From Enterobacter sp. 638 (GTDB lineage Bacteria; Pseudomonadota; Gammaproteobacteria; Enterobacterales; Enterobacteriaceae), in assembly GCF_000016325.1 (NCBI RefSeq), contig NC_009436.1, forward strand, positions 3,782,001 to 3,846,000: 64,000 bases of DNA, written 5' to 3'. The stretch's first letter is position 1. Each line of letters opens with the position of its first letter. The position numbers and the translations under genes were made by a program. Below, in pieces: positions 33,488-42,045 of this stretch. Below the pieces are notes generated by a model. That model saw only the letters and a list, made by a program, of their open reading frames with translations. It did no database searches and was not told where the DNA came from.

Positions 33488-33538
33488 ACTCATAATCGCT
33501 TGGTCGCTGGTTCAAGTCCAGCAGGGGCCACCAAATTT
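33488..33538. repeat. attR core: 51-bp copy of the ileX 3' end
   Basis: Exact copy of 1443-1493. Only the 3' portion of the tRNA is present; the sequence before it is phage DNA, so no second functional tRNA exists here. Confidence 0.95.
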
Positions 33539-33556
33539 GAGCTTTAAAAACCTCAC

Positions 33557-33586
33557 AAAAAAGCCACTCTTCCGAGTGGCTTTTTT
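33557..33586 (+). terminator. Original ileX terminator beyond attR
   Basis: GCCACTC-TTCC-GAGTGGC with A and T runs on both sides; it can act in both directions and also lies downstream of the convergent OpgB-like gene. It has the same stem as the prophage-side terminator at 1517. Confidence 0.88.
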
Positions 33587-33635
33587 GTGGCATGTCGTCA
33601 CGTAACGACATGGTTATGTGAAATAAATTATAAGA

Positions 33636-35852
33636 TCACGTACATTCGCTGAAAATATTGCATAGTTGATAGAGCTTGAAATCGTCCTTCGATATGAATA
33701 CATCCAGTGGCTTCTCAGGCACACCTATGACAAATTTTGTTTGATTTTTGTCATAAACGCCAATGAACTGCTGTCTCGGTGCAAGAAGGCTGGCTGCATC
33801 AGAACGCAAAACGTTATTAATTGACGGTCGTACCTCATAAGGGATGCAAAATGCGGAATCATTAGACGTGAATATCAAGCGTGTAATGTCGTCATTGAGA
33901 TGTTGATTCACCGTCTCTATACTAATTTGCTGGTTGTTGCATGTATCAAAGCTAATTTTCTGATTAGTCTCTAAATGCCCATCACGAACTGAATAAAAAG
34001 TGACTCCACGCGGCATATCAAAATGCTGTATCCCATCAGTCATCCCAGTCTCCTGGTTCAGGGGGCCAGACGATACGGAAATAAAATCCGTCGTGTATAA
34101 AGGAGATACGGTATCAAGGACATTACGATCTGTTATCCCGCTAGCTGTTATCTGATATTGAGTTGTGTTCTGACGAGTCAACTCATAACCGCACAGCCCT
34201 TTTTTATTCGTCGAGGTCATGGCGCAATCATTAATATAAAATAGCGAATCACCTTCCTCTGTTATCTTTTTAGCATTCGTTGCAAAAGCCTCAAAATAGA
34301 TGCTTTTGATGTTATTATTTTTGTCAACAACACCAAACAGCGGTATCTGATACTGCTGCTGACCAAGGGTAAACACACCTTCTTTAAAAATCATGGGATC
34401 GTTCAGGGATGGATAATTCCACAACGAAGAGGCGAAACCAAGATAGTTGCTGATATTTTTACTGTCAGCCCAAGTATCTAAGATATCGCTTTTCGCATCA
34501 CTAAGCAGACTATGCCCAAATCCAAAATCAGTAGTTTCGGCAGATGAAAAAGCAAGCACTGTTGGCCATACATCCAATAGTGTACCGGCTTTGTTAATCT
34601 GTTGCGCCTTTAACCCTTTTTTTATAACAATGAAATTATTGAGTCTTTTCTCTTTGGTTTCGTTCAGTTTATCGCTTGCAGCATTTGCCATCATTAAATG
34701 GTCGGATACAAGGACAATAATGGTATTATCAAAATAAGCAGAATTAATTATTTTATCTATAAATTGGCCCAATAAATAATCAGAGCAACTCACAGACTTC
34801 AACATAGGATTATCAATGTTATCGGGGATTTTTCCGTCACAAACTGATAAATAAGTGCCAGCAGGCGGGTGCGTATTTACCGTTAAAAAAGAGAGCAGGA
34901 AGTTTTCTCTTTTAGCAGATAAGCGTTCGAACTCATTGTAGACATGGTCAATTAATTTATCGTCATGTACACCCCAGCCACTGAGGTCTTTTTCAGTTAA
35001 CAACTTATTAGTCAGGAAGTAATTTTTGTCATGCTGTTCCTGCCAACCATGTTGGGAAAAGAATTTGTCACCGCCAGCAAACTCTTTATCACTCCCACGA
35101 ACAAATTCGGTGGTATAGCCATTTTTTTGCAGATGAGTCGCAATGCAATCTGCACCCGCAAGGAAATGTGACATATTGTTCGCTGTATTTCCCTGAGGAA
35201 GAACTAATGGCACGGCACATTGAGTATTCACCATCCCAGCCATTGTCCATCCCATCCCTGGGATTTGTTCAATATTGGTAAAATCGAAATAATCATTGGC
35301 CAACCTGGTGATATGAGGAATATAATTTACTCCATCAATATTTCTTAAACTACGTTCCAGACTTTCAGCATATATAAAAACATAATTGTATTTTTTATCA
35401 GTTTTGTAATTTATATTGCTATAATTCCTAGCGACTTCCAAACCTTTTCCAAAAGAGGCACTCGAAAAGGAGTTATACACATTTCTCATTGCATTCGACT
35501 GAGTTAGAGTCAAGACACAACAAAAGATAAAAATTGAATTAAGAACCCAAGGCTTACGGGCGGGGATTATTCTCCTGCATTTAAATGACGCGAAGATGAT
35601 AATCACGCATAGAAAAATAAAAATTATTGCTGCGTATATTTTCGGCAGAATATCATCTATTGACGTACCAGTAACATTGATTTTTAAATGATAATAAACA
35701 GCATCGGTCACACCGTTTCCGGTAAACATATTACAGATGTACCAAAAAGCAAAAACCAAGATAAAAGCGACGGTCGTTAATGCTTTAGTACGAAGAAAAG
35801 ATGCACTCGCAAAAGCTGTTACTATAAGTAATGCTAAAAATAAATAGTCCAT
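33636..35852 (-). CDS. OpgB-like membrane phosphoglycerol transferase (alkaline phosphatase/sulfatase fold)
   Basis: 738 aa. The N-terminus has three or four transmembrane helices (about 1-17, 25-41, 70-90, 104-118), followed by a periplasmic sulfatase-type domain. Motifs align with E. coli OpgB: YVFIYAESLER (metal-binding Glu), GWTMAGMVNTQCAVPL with the catalytic Thr, and LVSDHLMM (metal-binding Asp-His). OpgB moves phosphoglycerol from phosphatidylglycerol to periplasmic glucans. The gene is AT-rich, stands alone just outside attR and is distinct enough that another glycan substrate is possible. A phosphoethanolamine transferase is less likely given the OpgB motifs. Confidence 0.82.
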   Translation of the reverse strand: MDYLFLALLIVTAFASASFLRTKALTTVAFILVFAFWYICNMFTGNGVTDAVYYHLKINVTGTSIDDILPKIYAAIIFIFLCVIIIFASFKCRRIIPARKPWVLNSIFIFCCVLTLTQSNAMRNVYNSFSSASFGKGLEVARNYSNINYKTDKKYNYVFIYAESLERSLRNIDGVNYIPHITRLANDYFDFTNIEQIPGMGWTMAGMVNTQCAVPLVLPQGNTANNMSHFLAGADCIATHLQKNGYTTEFVRGSDKEFAGGDKFFSQHGWQEQHDKNYFLTNKLLTEKDLSGWGVHDDKLIDHVYNEFERLSAKRENFLLSFLTVNTHPPAGTYLSVCDGKIPDNIDNPMLKSVSCSDYLLGQFIDKIINSAYFDNTIIVLVSDHLMMANAASDKLNETKEKRLNNFIVIKKGLKAQQINKAGTLLDVWPTVLAFSSAETTDFGFGHSLLSDAKSDILDTWADSKNISNYLGFASSLWNYPSLNDPMIFKEGVFTLGQQQYQIPLFGVVDKNNNIKSIYFEAFATNAKKITEEGDSLFYINDCAMTSTNKKGLCGYELTRQNTTQYQITASGITDRNVLDTVSPLYTTDFISVSSGPLNQETGMTDGIQHFDMPRGVTFYSVRDGHLETNQKISFDTCNNQQISIETVNQHLNDDITRLIFTSNDSAFCIPYEVRPSINNVLRSDAASLLAPRQQFIGVYDKNQTKFVIGVPEKPLDVFISKDDFKLYQLCNIFSECT

Positions 35853-36301
35853 GACATCGCTTTGAAATAAAAAAGAATCCTAGATTATAACTTCTTTCAT
35901 GAAAAATGAAAATGGAGTAGTAAGACGCATAGCGAACAGTGTGCATATAAACCATTGTAAAAAAAGAGTTTATCCCTCAATGACTCGATCTATTTTCTCC
36001 CCCACCAGGTACCTCGCGAGAGATATAATCATCAGCCCAGCACAGATACAGGACAATTGTCCCCCTCTTATCAGTAGTAAGACCGATAATCCCCCCTGAC
36101 GATAAATTACTATTATAAAGAACTTAATTCAGATTGGAAAAAAGCCCATATCAAATGAACAATGCGACGATTTATTCAGACATATACTCTACTTACCGAG
36201 ACAATTAATGATACACAGCGGCGATAGTCTGGCCCTACAACGTATCTCCGACCATCTTGAGATAAAAAGTGAGGATTCGGCGAAGCTCCTCCCCTGTCGA
36301 T
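35853..36301. other. Intergenic region without a supported gene
   Basis: About 450 AT-rich bases between the OpgB-like gene and the LysR gene. A 66-codon frame (35899-36099) and a 37-codon frame (36208-36321) are open, but neither shows a ribosome site, a family motif or convincing codon use. No repeat or RNA structure was recognised. Confidence 0.6.
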
Positions 36302-37228
36302 TCAAGGCAGAGCTTTTATAACCCTTCCTAAAACGCCCCTCAGCCAGTTCAGAGGCATATCGTTATCGGATTTTTTATGCCACAGCAGCGAGAGCGGAAT
36401 CTCAGGCGTCTGTATCGGAACCGGGCTACAGCGTAAGCCGTAATGAGTCACCCAAGCGGCCGCCAAACCAGACGGGACGGTCGCTAAAGCCGGTATGCGT
36501 TTCAAAAGAGGCGGTAAGGAGGAAAAATGCGGCGTAACGTAACGCACCTTTCGTGATTGCCCTTGCAATGCTAATTGATCGTCAATGGCGCTCCATGCCG
36601 ATCCTCGATAGGACACCAGCACGTGATCGTGCTCCACGTAATTTTTCACCGTCAGCGGCGCTGCCAGCGAAAGCTGTTCGGGGTGCCAGAGCGTACTAAA
36701 GTTGAGTGAACGGATATTTTCGCGCCTCAACGTAGCGGCGGTGCTCTGCCCCACCGAAATCGCAAGGTCTATCTCCCTTTGCAGCACTTGTTTACCATCC
36801 CGGAAAGGATCGCTGGCACTGACCTGCAGAGTGATTCCTGGAGCCTCACGTATGACATATGCCTGCAATTCCGGCATCAGCCAACTTTCCACCCAGTCGC
36901 TCATACCCAGCCGAAAAACATGGCTTGCACTCGCCGGTGTGAATGACGCTGGCTGAAAAAGAACATGCTGCATCTGTTCCATCAAGGGCCCGAGTTCAGC
37001 GATTAACGCTTCGGCGCGCGGCGTAGGAATCATGCCGCCTGCGGTGCGAACAAACAGCGGATCGTTAAACATTTCACGCAGTCTCGCCAGCGCATTGCTC
37101 ACCGCTGGCTGCCCCAGATGCAATTTTTCGGCTGCACGTGACACGCTGCCTTCCCGCTGCAGGACTAACAGCACCGTCAGCAAATTCAGATCGACACGAT
37201 GAAAATCATTTTCTCTGATAGTGAACAT
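36302..37228 (-). CDS. LysR-family transcriptional regulator
   Basis: The ATG at 37228 (MFTIRENDFHRVDLNLLTVL) gives 308 aa, the usual LysR length. Helix-turn-helix at about 26-45 (GSVSRAAEKLHLGQPAVSNA) is followed by LARLREMFNDPLFVRTAGG. The C-terminal effector domain has the LysR/NodD type DLAISVG segment. It diverges from the metallo-hydrolase gene across 80 bases, so it most likely controls that gene. The inducer is unknown. Confidence 0.9.
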   Translation of the reverse strand: MFTIRENDFHRVDLNLLTVLLVLQREGSVSRAAEKLHLGQPAVSNALARLREMFNDPLFVRTAGGMIPTPRAEALIAELGPLMEQMQHVLFQPASFTPASASHVFRLGMSDWVESWLMPELQAYVIREAPGITLQVSASDPFRDGKQVLQREIDLAISVGQSTAATLRRENIRSLNFSTLWHPEQLSLAAPLTVKNYVEHDHVLVSYRGSAWSAIDDQLALQGQSRKVRYVTPHFSSLPPLLKRIPALATVPSGLAAAWVTHYGLRCSPVPIQTPEIPLSLLWHKKSDNDMPLNWLRGVLGRVIKALP

Positions 37229-37308
37229 TATATTAATCAATTTTAGTGATAGTGATGGGTTCAGGATACTACTCAGCACGTTCAAATAACATTGAGTACG
37301 ACAATTTT

Positions 37309-38262
37309 ATGAAAATGATACTGGCACTGATGACGTCACTCCTCTTTTCCAGCCCGCTCCTGGCGGCCGCGCAGGCTAACCCTCTGGATGAACAGGCTCC
37401 CGGATATTATCGAATGACACTGGGAAAACTGCGCCTCACAGCCGTCTCTGACGGCACGGTGACGGTTCCATTGGATAGACTGCTCACTAACATCTCACCG
37501 GACACATTACGTCTGGCGATGGCCAAAGATGCCATGACGCCGCAAGCCGAGACGTCGATCAATGCTTACGTGATTGACGATGGCAAAAAGCGCATTCTGG
37601 TGGATACCGGTGCAGGTGAACTCTTCGGCAACACGGGTGGGCATCTGCAGGCCAACCTTGCCGCTGCAGGCTATCCGGCTGATTCGATTGATGCCGTATT
37701 GCTTACCCATATTCACGCCGATCACTCCGGCGGAGTATCACGCTCGGGCAAACCTGCCTTTCCAAACGCAGACGTGTATGTGGATAAACGAGACGTGGAA
37801 TTCTGGCTTAATCCGTCCAACATAAATCAGGTGGAGGCCAGCCAGGCACACACCTTTGCGGAGAGTGAAAAAACCCTTCGCCCGGTCATCAATGCCGGTC
37901 GGTTGAAAACCTTCCTCGCACCAGCAACGCTCCCGGAGGGGATCCGTGCTGAGTCCACGTCGGGCCATACGCCGGGTAGCGTGCTGTATCGTGTGGAAAG
38001 CGAAGGCCAGACGCTGATCTTATGGGGCGATATTATTCACGCCAAAGCGGCACAAATGCCCGATCCGCACGTCGCTATCCACTTTGACGTCAATCGCCAG
38101 CAGGCAGTGACAACGCGGGAACGCGTACTCAAACAAGCTGCAGATCAGAACGTTTTGGTCGCTGCCGCACATATTTCGTTTCCGGGGCTAGGCCACGTGA
38201 AGCATGAAGGCAGCGGTTACCGCTGGGTGGCAACAAATTATACGACCCAGCTCGCGCAATAA
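37309..38262 (+). CDS. Exported metallo-beta-lactamase-fold hydrolase
   Basis: The start at 37309 gives a signal peptide (MKMILALMTSLLFSSPLLAA, cleavage near AAA-QA) and 317 aa in total. Metal ligands fit the lactonase/hydrolase branch: THIHADHSGG (about 140-149), SGHTPGS, WGDIIH with the bridging Asp, and a late His in AAHISFPG. It is periplasmic. Substrate unknown; lactonase, esterase or phosphodiesterase activity are all possible. Regulated by the divergent LysR protein by context. Confidence 0.86.
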   Translation: MKMILALMTSLLFSSPLLAAAQANPLDEQAPGYYRMTLGKLRLTAVSDGTVTVPLDRLLTNISPDTLRLAMAKDAMTPQAETSINAYVIDDGKKRILVDTGAGELFGNTGGHLQANLAAAGYPADSIDAVLLTHIHADHSGGVSRSGKPAFPNADVYVDKRDVEFWLNPSNINQVEASQAHTFAESEKTLRPVINAGRLKTFLAPATLPEGIRAESTSGHTPGSVLYRVESEGQTLILWGDIIHAKAAQMPDPHVAIHFDVNRQQAVTTRERVLKQAADQNVLVAAAHISFPGLGHVKHEGSGYRWVATNYTTQLAQ

Positions 38263-38366
38263 CGTCTTCACTCCATACGAGTAAAAGCATTGGATGCCGG
38301 AAAACCGCTTGCTCATACGAATTCAGAAGAGGAATGTGGTTATCCGGCAATAGCAAAAAGACGGAG

Positions 38367-38762
38367 TTAATGCGCAGGAATCCGGGCAATCACTTTGATT
38401 TCGAAATCAAATCCCGCAAGCCAGGTCACGCCAACGGCGGTCCAGTTTGGGTAAGGGGGATGCGGGAAAATAGCCTGCTTTACCTGCATGATGGTTGAAA
38501 ATTGATTTTCCGGATCGGTGTGAAAGGTGGTGACATCAATCAGATCGTCAAAAGTACACCCCGCTGCAGCAAGCGTTGCTTTCAGGTTATCAAACGCCAG
38601 CTGCACCTGAGCGGCAAAATCTGGCTCTGCCGTGCCATCGTCGCGGCTTCCTACTTGGCCGGAAACAAACAGCAAATCACCGGAACGGATCGCGGCAGAA
38701 TAACCGTGCTCTTCATAGAGAGCGTGCCGGCTGGCAGGGAAAATCGGTTCGCGCTTAATCAT
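38367..38762 (-). CDS. Rid-family (YjgF/YER057c) protein lacking the catalytic arginine
   Basis: 131-aa trimeric Rid fold, with SGDLLFVSGQVGSRDDGT and the helix FDNLKATLAAAGC. In RidA, Arg105 lies in VARLP and deaminates reactive enamines; here the aligned stretch reads VGVTWLAG, so Arg is replaced by Trp. It therefore belongs to a subgroup without enamine deaminase chemistry, or with a changed substrate. It diverges from a TetR gene with shared palindromic operators. Confidence 0.88.
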   Translation of the reverse strand: MIKREPIFPASRHALYEEHGYSAAIRSGDLLFVSGQVGSRDDGTAEPDFAAQVQLAFDNLKATLAAAGCTFDDLIDVTTFHTDPENQFSTIMQVKQAIFPHPPYPNWTAVGVTWLAGFDFEIKVIARIPAH

Positions 38763-38822
38763 AGGATATCCTGTACTTTGCCAATGTGAGAAAACGTCAG
38801 CGCAGCACGGACAGATGATTTA

Positions 38823-38868
38823 ATATACGCTGCGTATGTTGAATTAATAACACATACGCGTCGTATGT
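38823..38868. promoter_or_regulatory. Pair of TetR-type palindromic operators
   Basis: Site 1, AATATACG-CTG-CGTATGTT (38823-38840 approx.), has one mismatch; site 2, ACATACG-CGT-CGTATGT (38852-38868), is perfect. Their centres are about 29 bases apart, close to three helical turns. They lie between the divergent Rid and TetR genes. Confidence 0.75.
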
Positions 38869-38891
38869 CAAATGAAGATGGAGAAGATAGG

Positions 38892-39488
38892 GTGGCTAAA
38901 CGTCGTACTGAAACGATGGAAGAGAACCGTGCAAAGTTAGTCATGGCAGCGCGAAAAGCCTTTGCTGAAAGAGGCTTTGCCGCGTCATCCATGGATGAAT
39001 TAACGGCCAGCGTGGGCCTGACACGCGGAGCGCTCTACCACAATTTTGGCGATAAAAAGGGATTACTGGCCGCAGTTGTTGCCCAGATGGACGGTGAGAT
39101 GGCGCAACGTGCCAAAGCCGACGCCGCGCATGCCAGCGACGACTGGGAACGGCTACTGGCTGAAGGCGTCGCCTATATCAAGATGGCGTTAGACCCCGAA
39201 GTGCGCCGTATCGTATTGCTCGACGGCCCGGCCTTTCTCGGGGATCCCGCTCAGTGGCCCAGTCAGAATAATTGTCTTGAATCCACCCGCCTGACCGTTA
39301 AAAAAATGCTCGAGCGAGGGGTTCTTAAAGCGGTGGATGCTGACGCTGCAGCCCATATGTTAAATAGCGCCGCGATGAATGCTGCTCTGTGGGTCGCGGC
39401 GAGTAACGATCCCGAGAAGGCGCTTCCGCGCATTATCGAGGTGTTTACCCAGCTGGCAAGCGGCTTGCGCAAGTATCCTCAAGCATAA
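38892..39488 (+). CDS. TetR-family regulator
   Basis: The GTG at 38892 is preferred: GGAG lies upstream, while the ATG at 38865 sits inside the operator palindrome and has no ribosome site. The 198-aa product has the TetR DNA-binding domain MDELTASVGLTRGALYHNFG at about 35-54. The ligand domain is of the C-terminal TetR_C type with RRIVLLDGPAFLGDP. Its palindromic sites suggest autoregulation and control of the Rid gene. Confidence 0.88.
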   Translation: MAKRRTETMEENRAKLVMAARKAFAERGFAASSMDELTASVGLTRGALYHNFGDKKGLLAAVVAQMDGEMAQRAKADAAHASDDWERLLAEGVAYIKMALDPEVRRIVLLDGPAFLGDPAQWPSQNNCLESTRLTVKKMLERGVLKAVDADAAAHMLNSAAMNAALWVAASNDPEKALPRIIEVFTQLASGLRKYPQA

Positions 39489-39547
39489 TGAACAGGTTGA
39501 AGAATCCACATCTGTGCAACTGAGTGGGTCCGGCTTTTAAGGTCAAG

Positions 39548-40123
39548 ATGACAACATTTTCGTATCCCTACACGTTCCACGATCTTCTCTGTCTTCGTCA
39601 ATTCAATGAGATCCACGGCGCTTTGCACACAGAAGCCAGTGATAAAGAGATTGTCGAATGGGCGGAGCACCAGGTTATGCAGGGCAACGACTCTGAAGCA
39701 GTGCTGATTCTTGCCTCGTTAAATCTGGATAAGCATCCCAATTCAGATGAAGTCAGAATGTATCTCGACCGTTATTTGCTTGAATCGGGCCAATCCTTGC
39801 CGGATGCAAAAATCAGCGCGTTGATTTGGCTCAAATTACAGCTGTTGAATATTATTCAGTGTGAAGACGCCAAAAAAGCGGAAACGGTGTTATATGATTT
39901 CGCCATCGCGTATCTGGATTTCCCGCCACCGTTTTTCACCAGAACATGCCGCTACTTCAATTGGCTGTATTACCGTCTCTATGACGATCTCGGCGGTGAA
40001 TATCAAACGTTAGCCTCAGAGATGAGTGACTCCGCGTTGCTGTCTTACATCAAAAGCCATACAACGCCATTTTATCGCGTGCTGTCAGATAACGAATGGT
40101 TGGATTTTCTTACAAGCGAATAA
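39548..40123 (+). CDS. Hypothetical protein, 191 aa
   Basis: I do not recognise this protein. The ATG at 39548 (MTTFSYPYTFHDLLCLRQFN) has AAGG upstream; an ATG 24 bases earlier has none. It is soluble, acidic and mostly helical, with HQVMQGNDSEAVLILASLNL resembling a TPR-like helical pair. It is rich in aromatic residues in the second half (RTCRYFNWLYYRLYDD). It stands alone after the TetR gene and converges with yoaC. Confidence 0.75.
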   Translation: MTTFSYPYTFHDLLCLRQFNEIHGALHTEASDKEIVEWAEHQVMQGNDSEAVLILASLNLDKHPNSDEVRMYLDRYLLESGQSLPDAKISALIWLKLQLLNIIQCEDAKKAETVLYDFAIAYLDFPPPFFTRTCRYFNWLYYRLYDDLGGEYQTLASEMSDSALLSYIKSHTTPFYRVLSDNEWLDFLTSE

Positions 40124-40245
40124 GACAAAAACCGCAGCCGCGTACGGTTTCGTATTGTCATGTCATCACAAATGGTATCTTGATTCAGAAGGGAGAATGG
40201 ACGCTCTGGAGCGTCCGAATTGATAACGATGGGTGATGTTTCAAC

Positions 40246-40545
40246 TCACACCAGGGCGCGGAGTTGCTCACGCATATAGGCAGAAAAATATTCAGGGTTT
40301 TTGATCACGATGTGGCTCCCGGACTCAATTTTTTCAGCCCATCCCGCCACCTTCTGGGTAAAACCGGCATCCCATCCCTCCTGGGTGCCGCGTGCGGTGA
40401 CATCGTCTGCGCTCGCGGGGACACCTATCTCTTTCAAATACTTAAACATCCCCTTCGCGGTGCTTTCATCCATTGACTGTGGCGCTGATGCGGAGGTATC
40501 CATCCCACCAATGAAATCCAATGCTTTATCAATTACTGCAGGCAT
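40246..40545 (-). CDS. yoaC: YoaC homologue (DUF1889)
   Basis: 99-aa protein matching the small E. coli protein YoaC: MPAVIDKALDFIGGMDTSAS at the start, then ESTAKGMFKYLKEIGVPASA and the C-terminus NPEYFSAYMREQLRAL. AAGGA lies seven bases before the chosen ATG. Function unknown. In E. coli the gene lies elsewhere, so its place here differs. Confidence 0.85.
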   Translation of the reverse strand: MPAVIDKALDFIGGMDTSASAPQSMDESTAKGMFKYLKEIGVPASADDVTARGTQEGWDAGFTQKVAGWAEKIESGSHIVIKNPEYFSAYMREQLRALV

Positions 40546-40869
40546 AGTCTTATCCTTAAAATTAACCACGTAACGAATAAGCTTCTTGTATGGCCCAAAT
40601 TCGCTTTCAATACCAGGAGATCGCTAACACTTTTACATTTCGGCTCAGAAAGGGTGCCGTTTTGTCCCTTTATGACAAGCCGCTGGAAGGTTGCAGTCAG
40701 GACGGGCAATCGACCTGCTCTGTGGTAAGTCCGCCCCTAAAGACAAAACCCACTTCAAAACTAAAGAAATCCCCCATCGCGCCGATCATCATCCGTGTGT
40801 ATTATTTCCTGTAGCTGTGACAACAACTAACCTTAACTCAAATACTTAAGCGCCAAAGCGAAAGGCATC
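40546..40869. other. Intergenic region, no supported gene
   Basis: 324 bases. A 74-codon plus-strand frame (40590-40814) has no ribosome site or motif. Promoters for yoaC and the downstream J-like gene are expected here but were not assigned. Confidence 0.6.
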
Positions 40870-42045
40870 ATGAGCACACCGATCAAACGGCTAGAAATCA
40901 TTAAAAATGCCATTGAACTGGAAGATGATGACATCATCCTGAGCCAGCTGGCACGACTGAGAAGCGAAGCGTTTGATGACGAGCTGTTGGCGATCGTCAC
41001 GGCGCTTGAGAATCAAAACTATACCGCGGCAATGGCAGCGATCACCGCATGGCTGCAGAGCCAGCGGGCGATGACGCAGTGGCGCGATCCGCAGGTGGCT
41101 GCGAGCAAGCTTGAACTCAGAGCGCTGGAAGAACGCCTGCGCGACCTGATTGACCGTCGAAATGCGCGCGTTCAGCAGTTGGATGAGTTCAACGATCTCT
41201 ATTTCTCCCGTCTCGGCCCGCTGATGTCGCAAATCCTTCAGCTGCGTAAAACGCTCGCGGAACTCAATCTACGCCGTCAGCAGGCGGAAGCGCGCCGTCG
41301 CGAAGAGGATTATCGTCGCTGTCAGCAATATATGTCGCAGGCCGTCGAGGTACTGGCGACGCTGACACAGCGCTGGCGTGAACTGCCAGCCGATTCCGTT
41401 CAGGCCGCCGATGCGCGTAAACTCTTGCAGCAGCAAAGCGACCTGATTGCCAATTTGCTGGCCGAAGCGCAAGAGCTGGAGAGGGGCTTAACGCGTGAAG
41501 AAGAAGAGGAACCAGCGCGTCAGGCACGCGACGAAGCCAACGAAGAGTACGAAAAATACCGCGAGCAGCATCACGACGCCGAAGTGCGTCTGCGCAAAGG
41601 CAAAGCGTTGTCGGAAGAAGATCAGAACGAGCTAAAACGGCTCTGGCGTCAGGCGAGTAAACTCTGCCACCCGGATCTGGTGGCGGACGATCTGAAAGAC
41701 GAAGCCAACACCATGATGGTGCAGCTCAATCAGGCGAAACAGCGCGGAGACGTGAAAGCGATTCGCTCACTGGTCGCCCGCCTGCAACAGGGCTTTGAGC
41801 CGATAATGGCCAGCGACAGGTTGAACGATCTGGAGCGTATTCGCAAAAAGATGGCACAGGTTCGCGAGCAAATCGACACACTGGTCAGCGAGCTGGCCGA
41901 GCTGGAAAAAGAAGAATCCTGGCTGCTGGTCTCCACGCTGAACAATATGGAATCCTATTTTACCCAGCAGGAAAAGGCGCTGCGCGAGGTCCGCACAGCG
42001 CTCGAGCTGCAGGTCAACGAAGCGCAGCTGGATTCCGCAGCTTAG
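40870..42045 (+). CDS. Long coiled-coil protein with a J-domain-like HPD segment
   Basis: 391 aa. Residues about 75-250 and 315-385 are predicted coiled coil (E, R, L, Q heptads). Between them, LKRLWRQASKLCHPDLVADD carries H267-P268-D269 after a helix, the layout of a J domain, which stimulates DnaK-type ATPases. The J domain lies in the middle rather than at the N-terminus. The stop codon TAG is the first part of an 8-bp tandem repeat. Role unknown; a DnaK co-chaperone or structural protein is plausible. Confidence 0.8.
   Translation: MSTPIKRLEIIKNAIELEDDDIILSQLARLRSEAFDDELLAIVTALENQNYTAAMAAITAWLQSQRAMTQWRDPQVAASKLELRALEERLRDLIDRRNARVQQLDEFNDLYFSRLGPLMSQILQLRKTLAELNLRRQQAEARRREEDYRRCQQYMSQAVEVLATLTQRWRELPADSVQAADARKLLQQQSDLIANLLAEAQELERGLTREEEEEPARQARDEANEEYEKYREQHHDAEVRLRKGKALSEEDQNELKRLWRQASKLCHPDLVADDLKDEANTMMVQLNQAKQRGDVKAIRSLVARLQQGFEPIMASDRLNDLERIRKKMAQVREQIDTLVSELAELEKEESWLLVSTLNNMESYFTQQEKALREVRTALELQVNEAQLDSAA

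Larger units (their letters stand above)
1443..33538. mobile_element. Complete P2/186-type prophage (about 32.0 kb)
   Basis: The element is bounded by 51-bp direct repeats. All the structural, packaging and lysis genes in P2 order are open and of normal length: Q, P, O, N, M, L, X, Y, K, lysABC, R, S, V, W, J, I, H, G, FI, FII, E/E', T, U, D and ogr. The control region is 186-like (cI, int, apl, cII, fil, tum with a LexA site). A cos-like site and an A-internal origin are present. No interrupted essential gene was seen, so it may be inducible. The P2 B gene was not recognised. Cargo genes lie at three sites: cos-tum, S-V and int-attR. Confidence 0.95.

Noticed and set aside
33488..33538. Second tRNA-Ile gene
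   Set aside because: Only the 3' part is present; the 5' half is replaced by phage DNA, so it is attR, not a gene.
35899..36099. 66-codon frame upstream of the OpgB-like gene
   Set aside because: AT-rich intergenic DNA, no ribosome site, codon use unlike neighbours.
36208..36321. 37-codon frame MIHSGDSLALQRISDHLEIK...
   Set aside because: Codon use looks reasonable, but it is short, lacks a ribosome site and overlaps the LysR gene end; could be a fragment of a lost gene.
40590..40814. 74-codon frame between yoaC and the J-like gene
   Set aside because: No ribosome site, no family features, Pro/Ser/Lys-rich end typical of chance reading.
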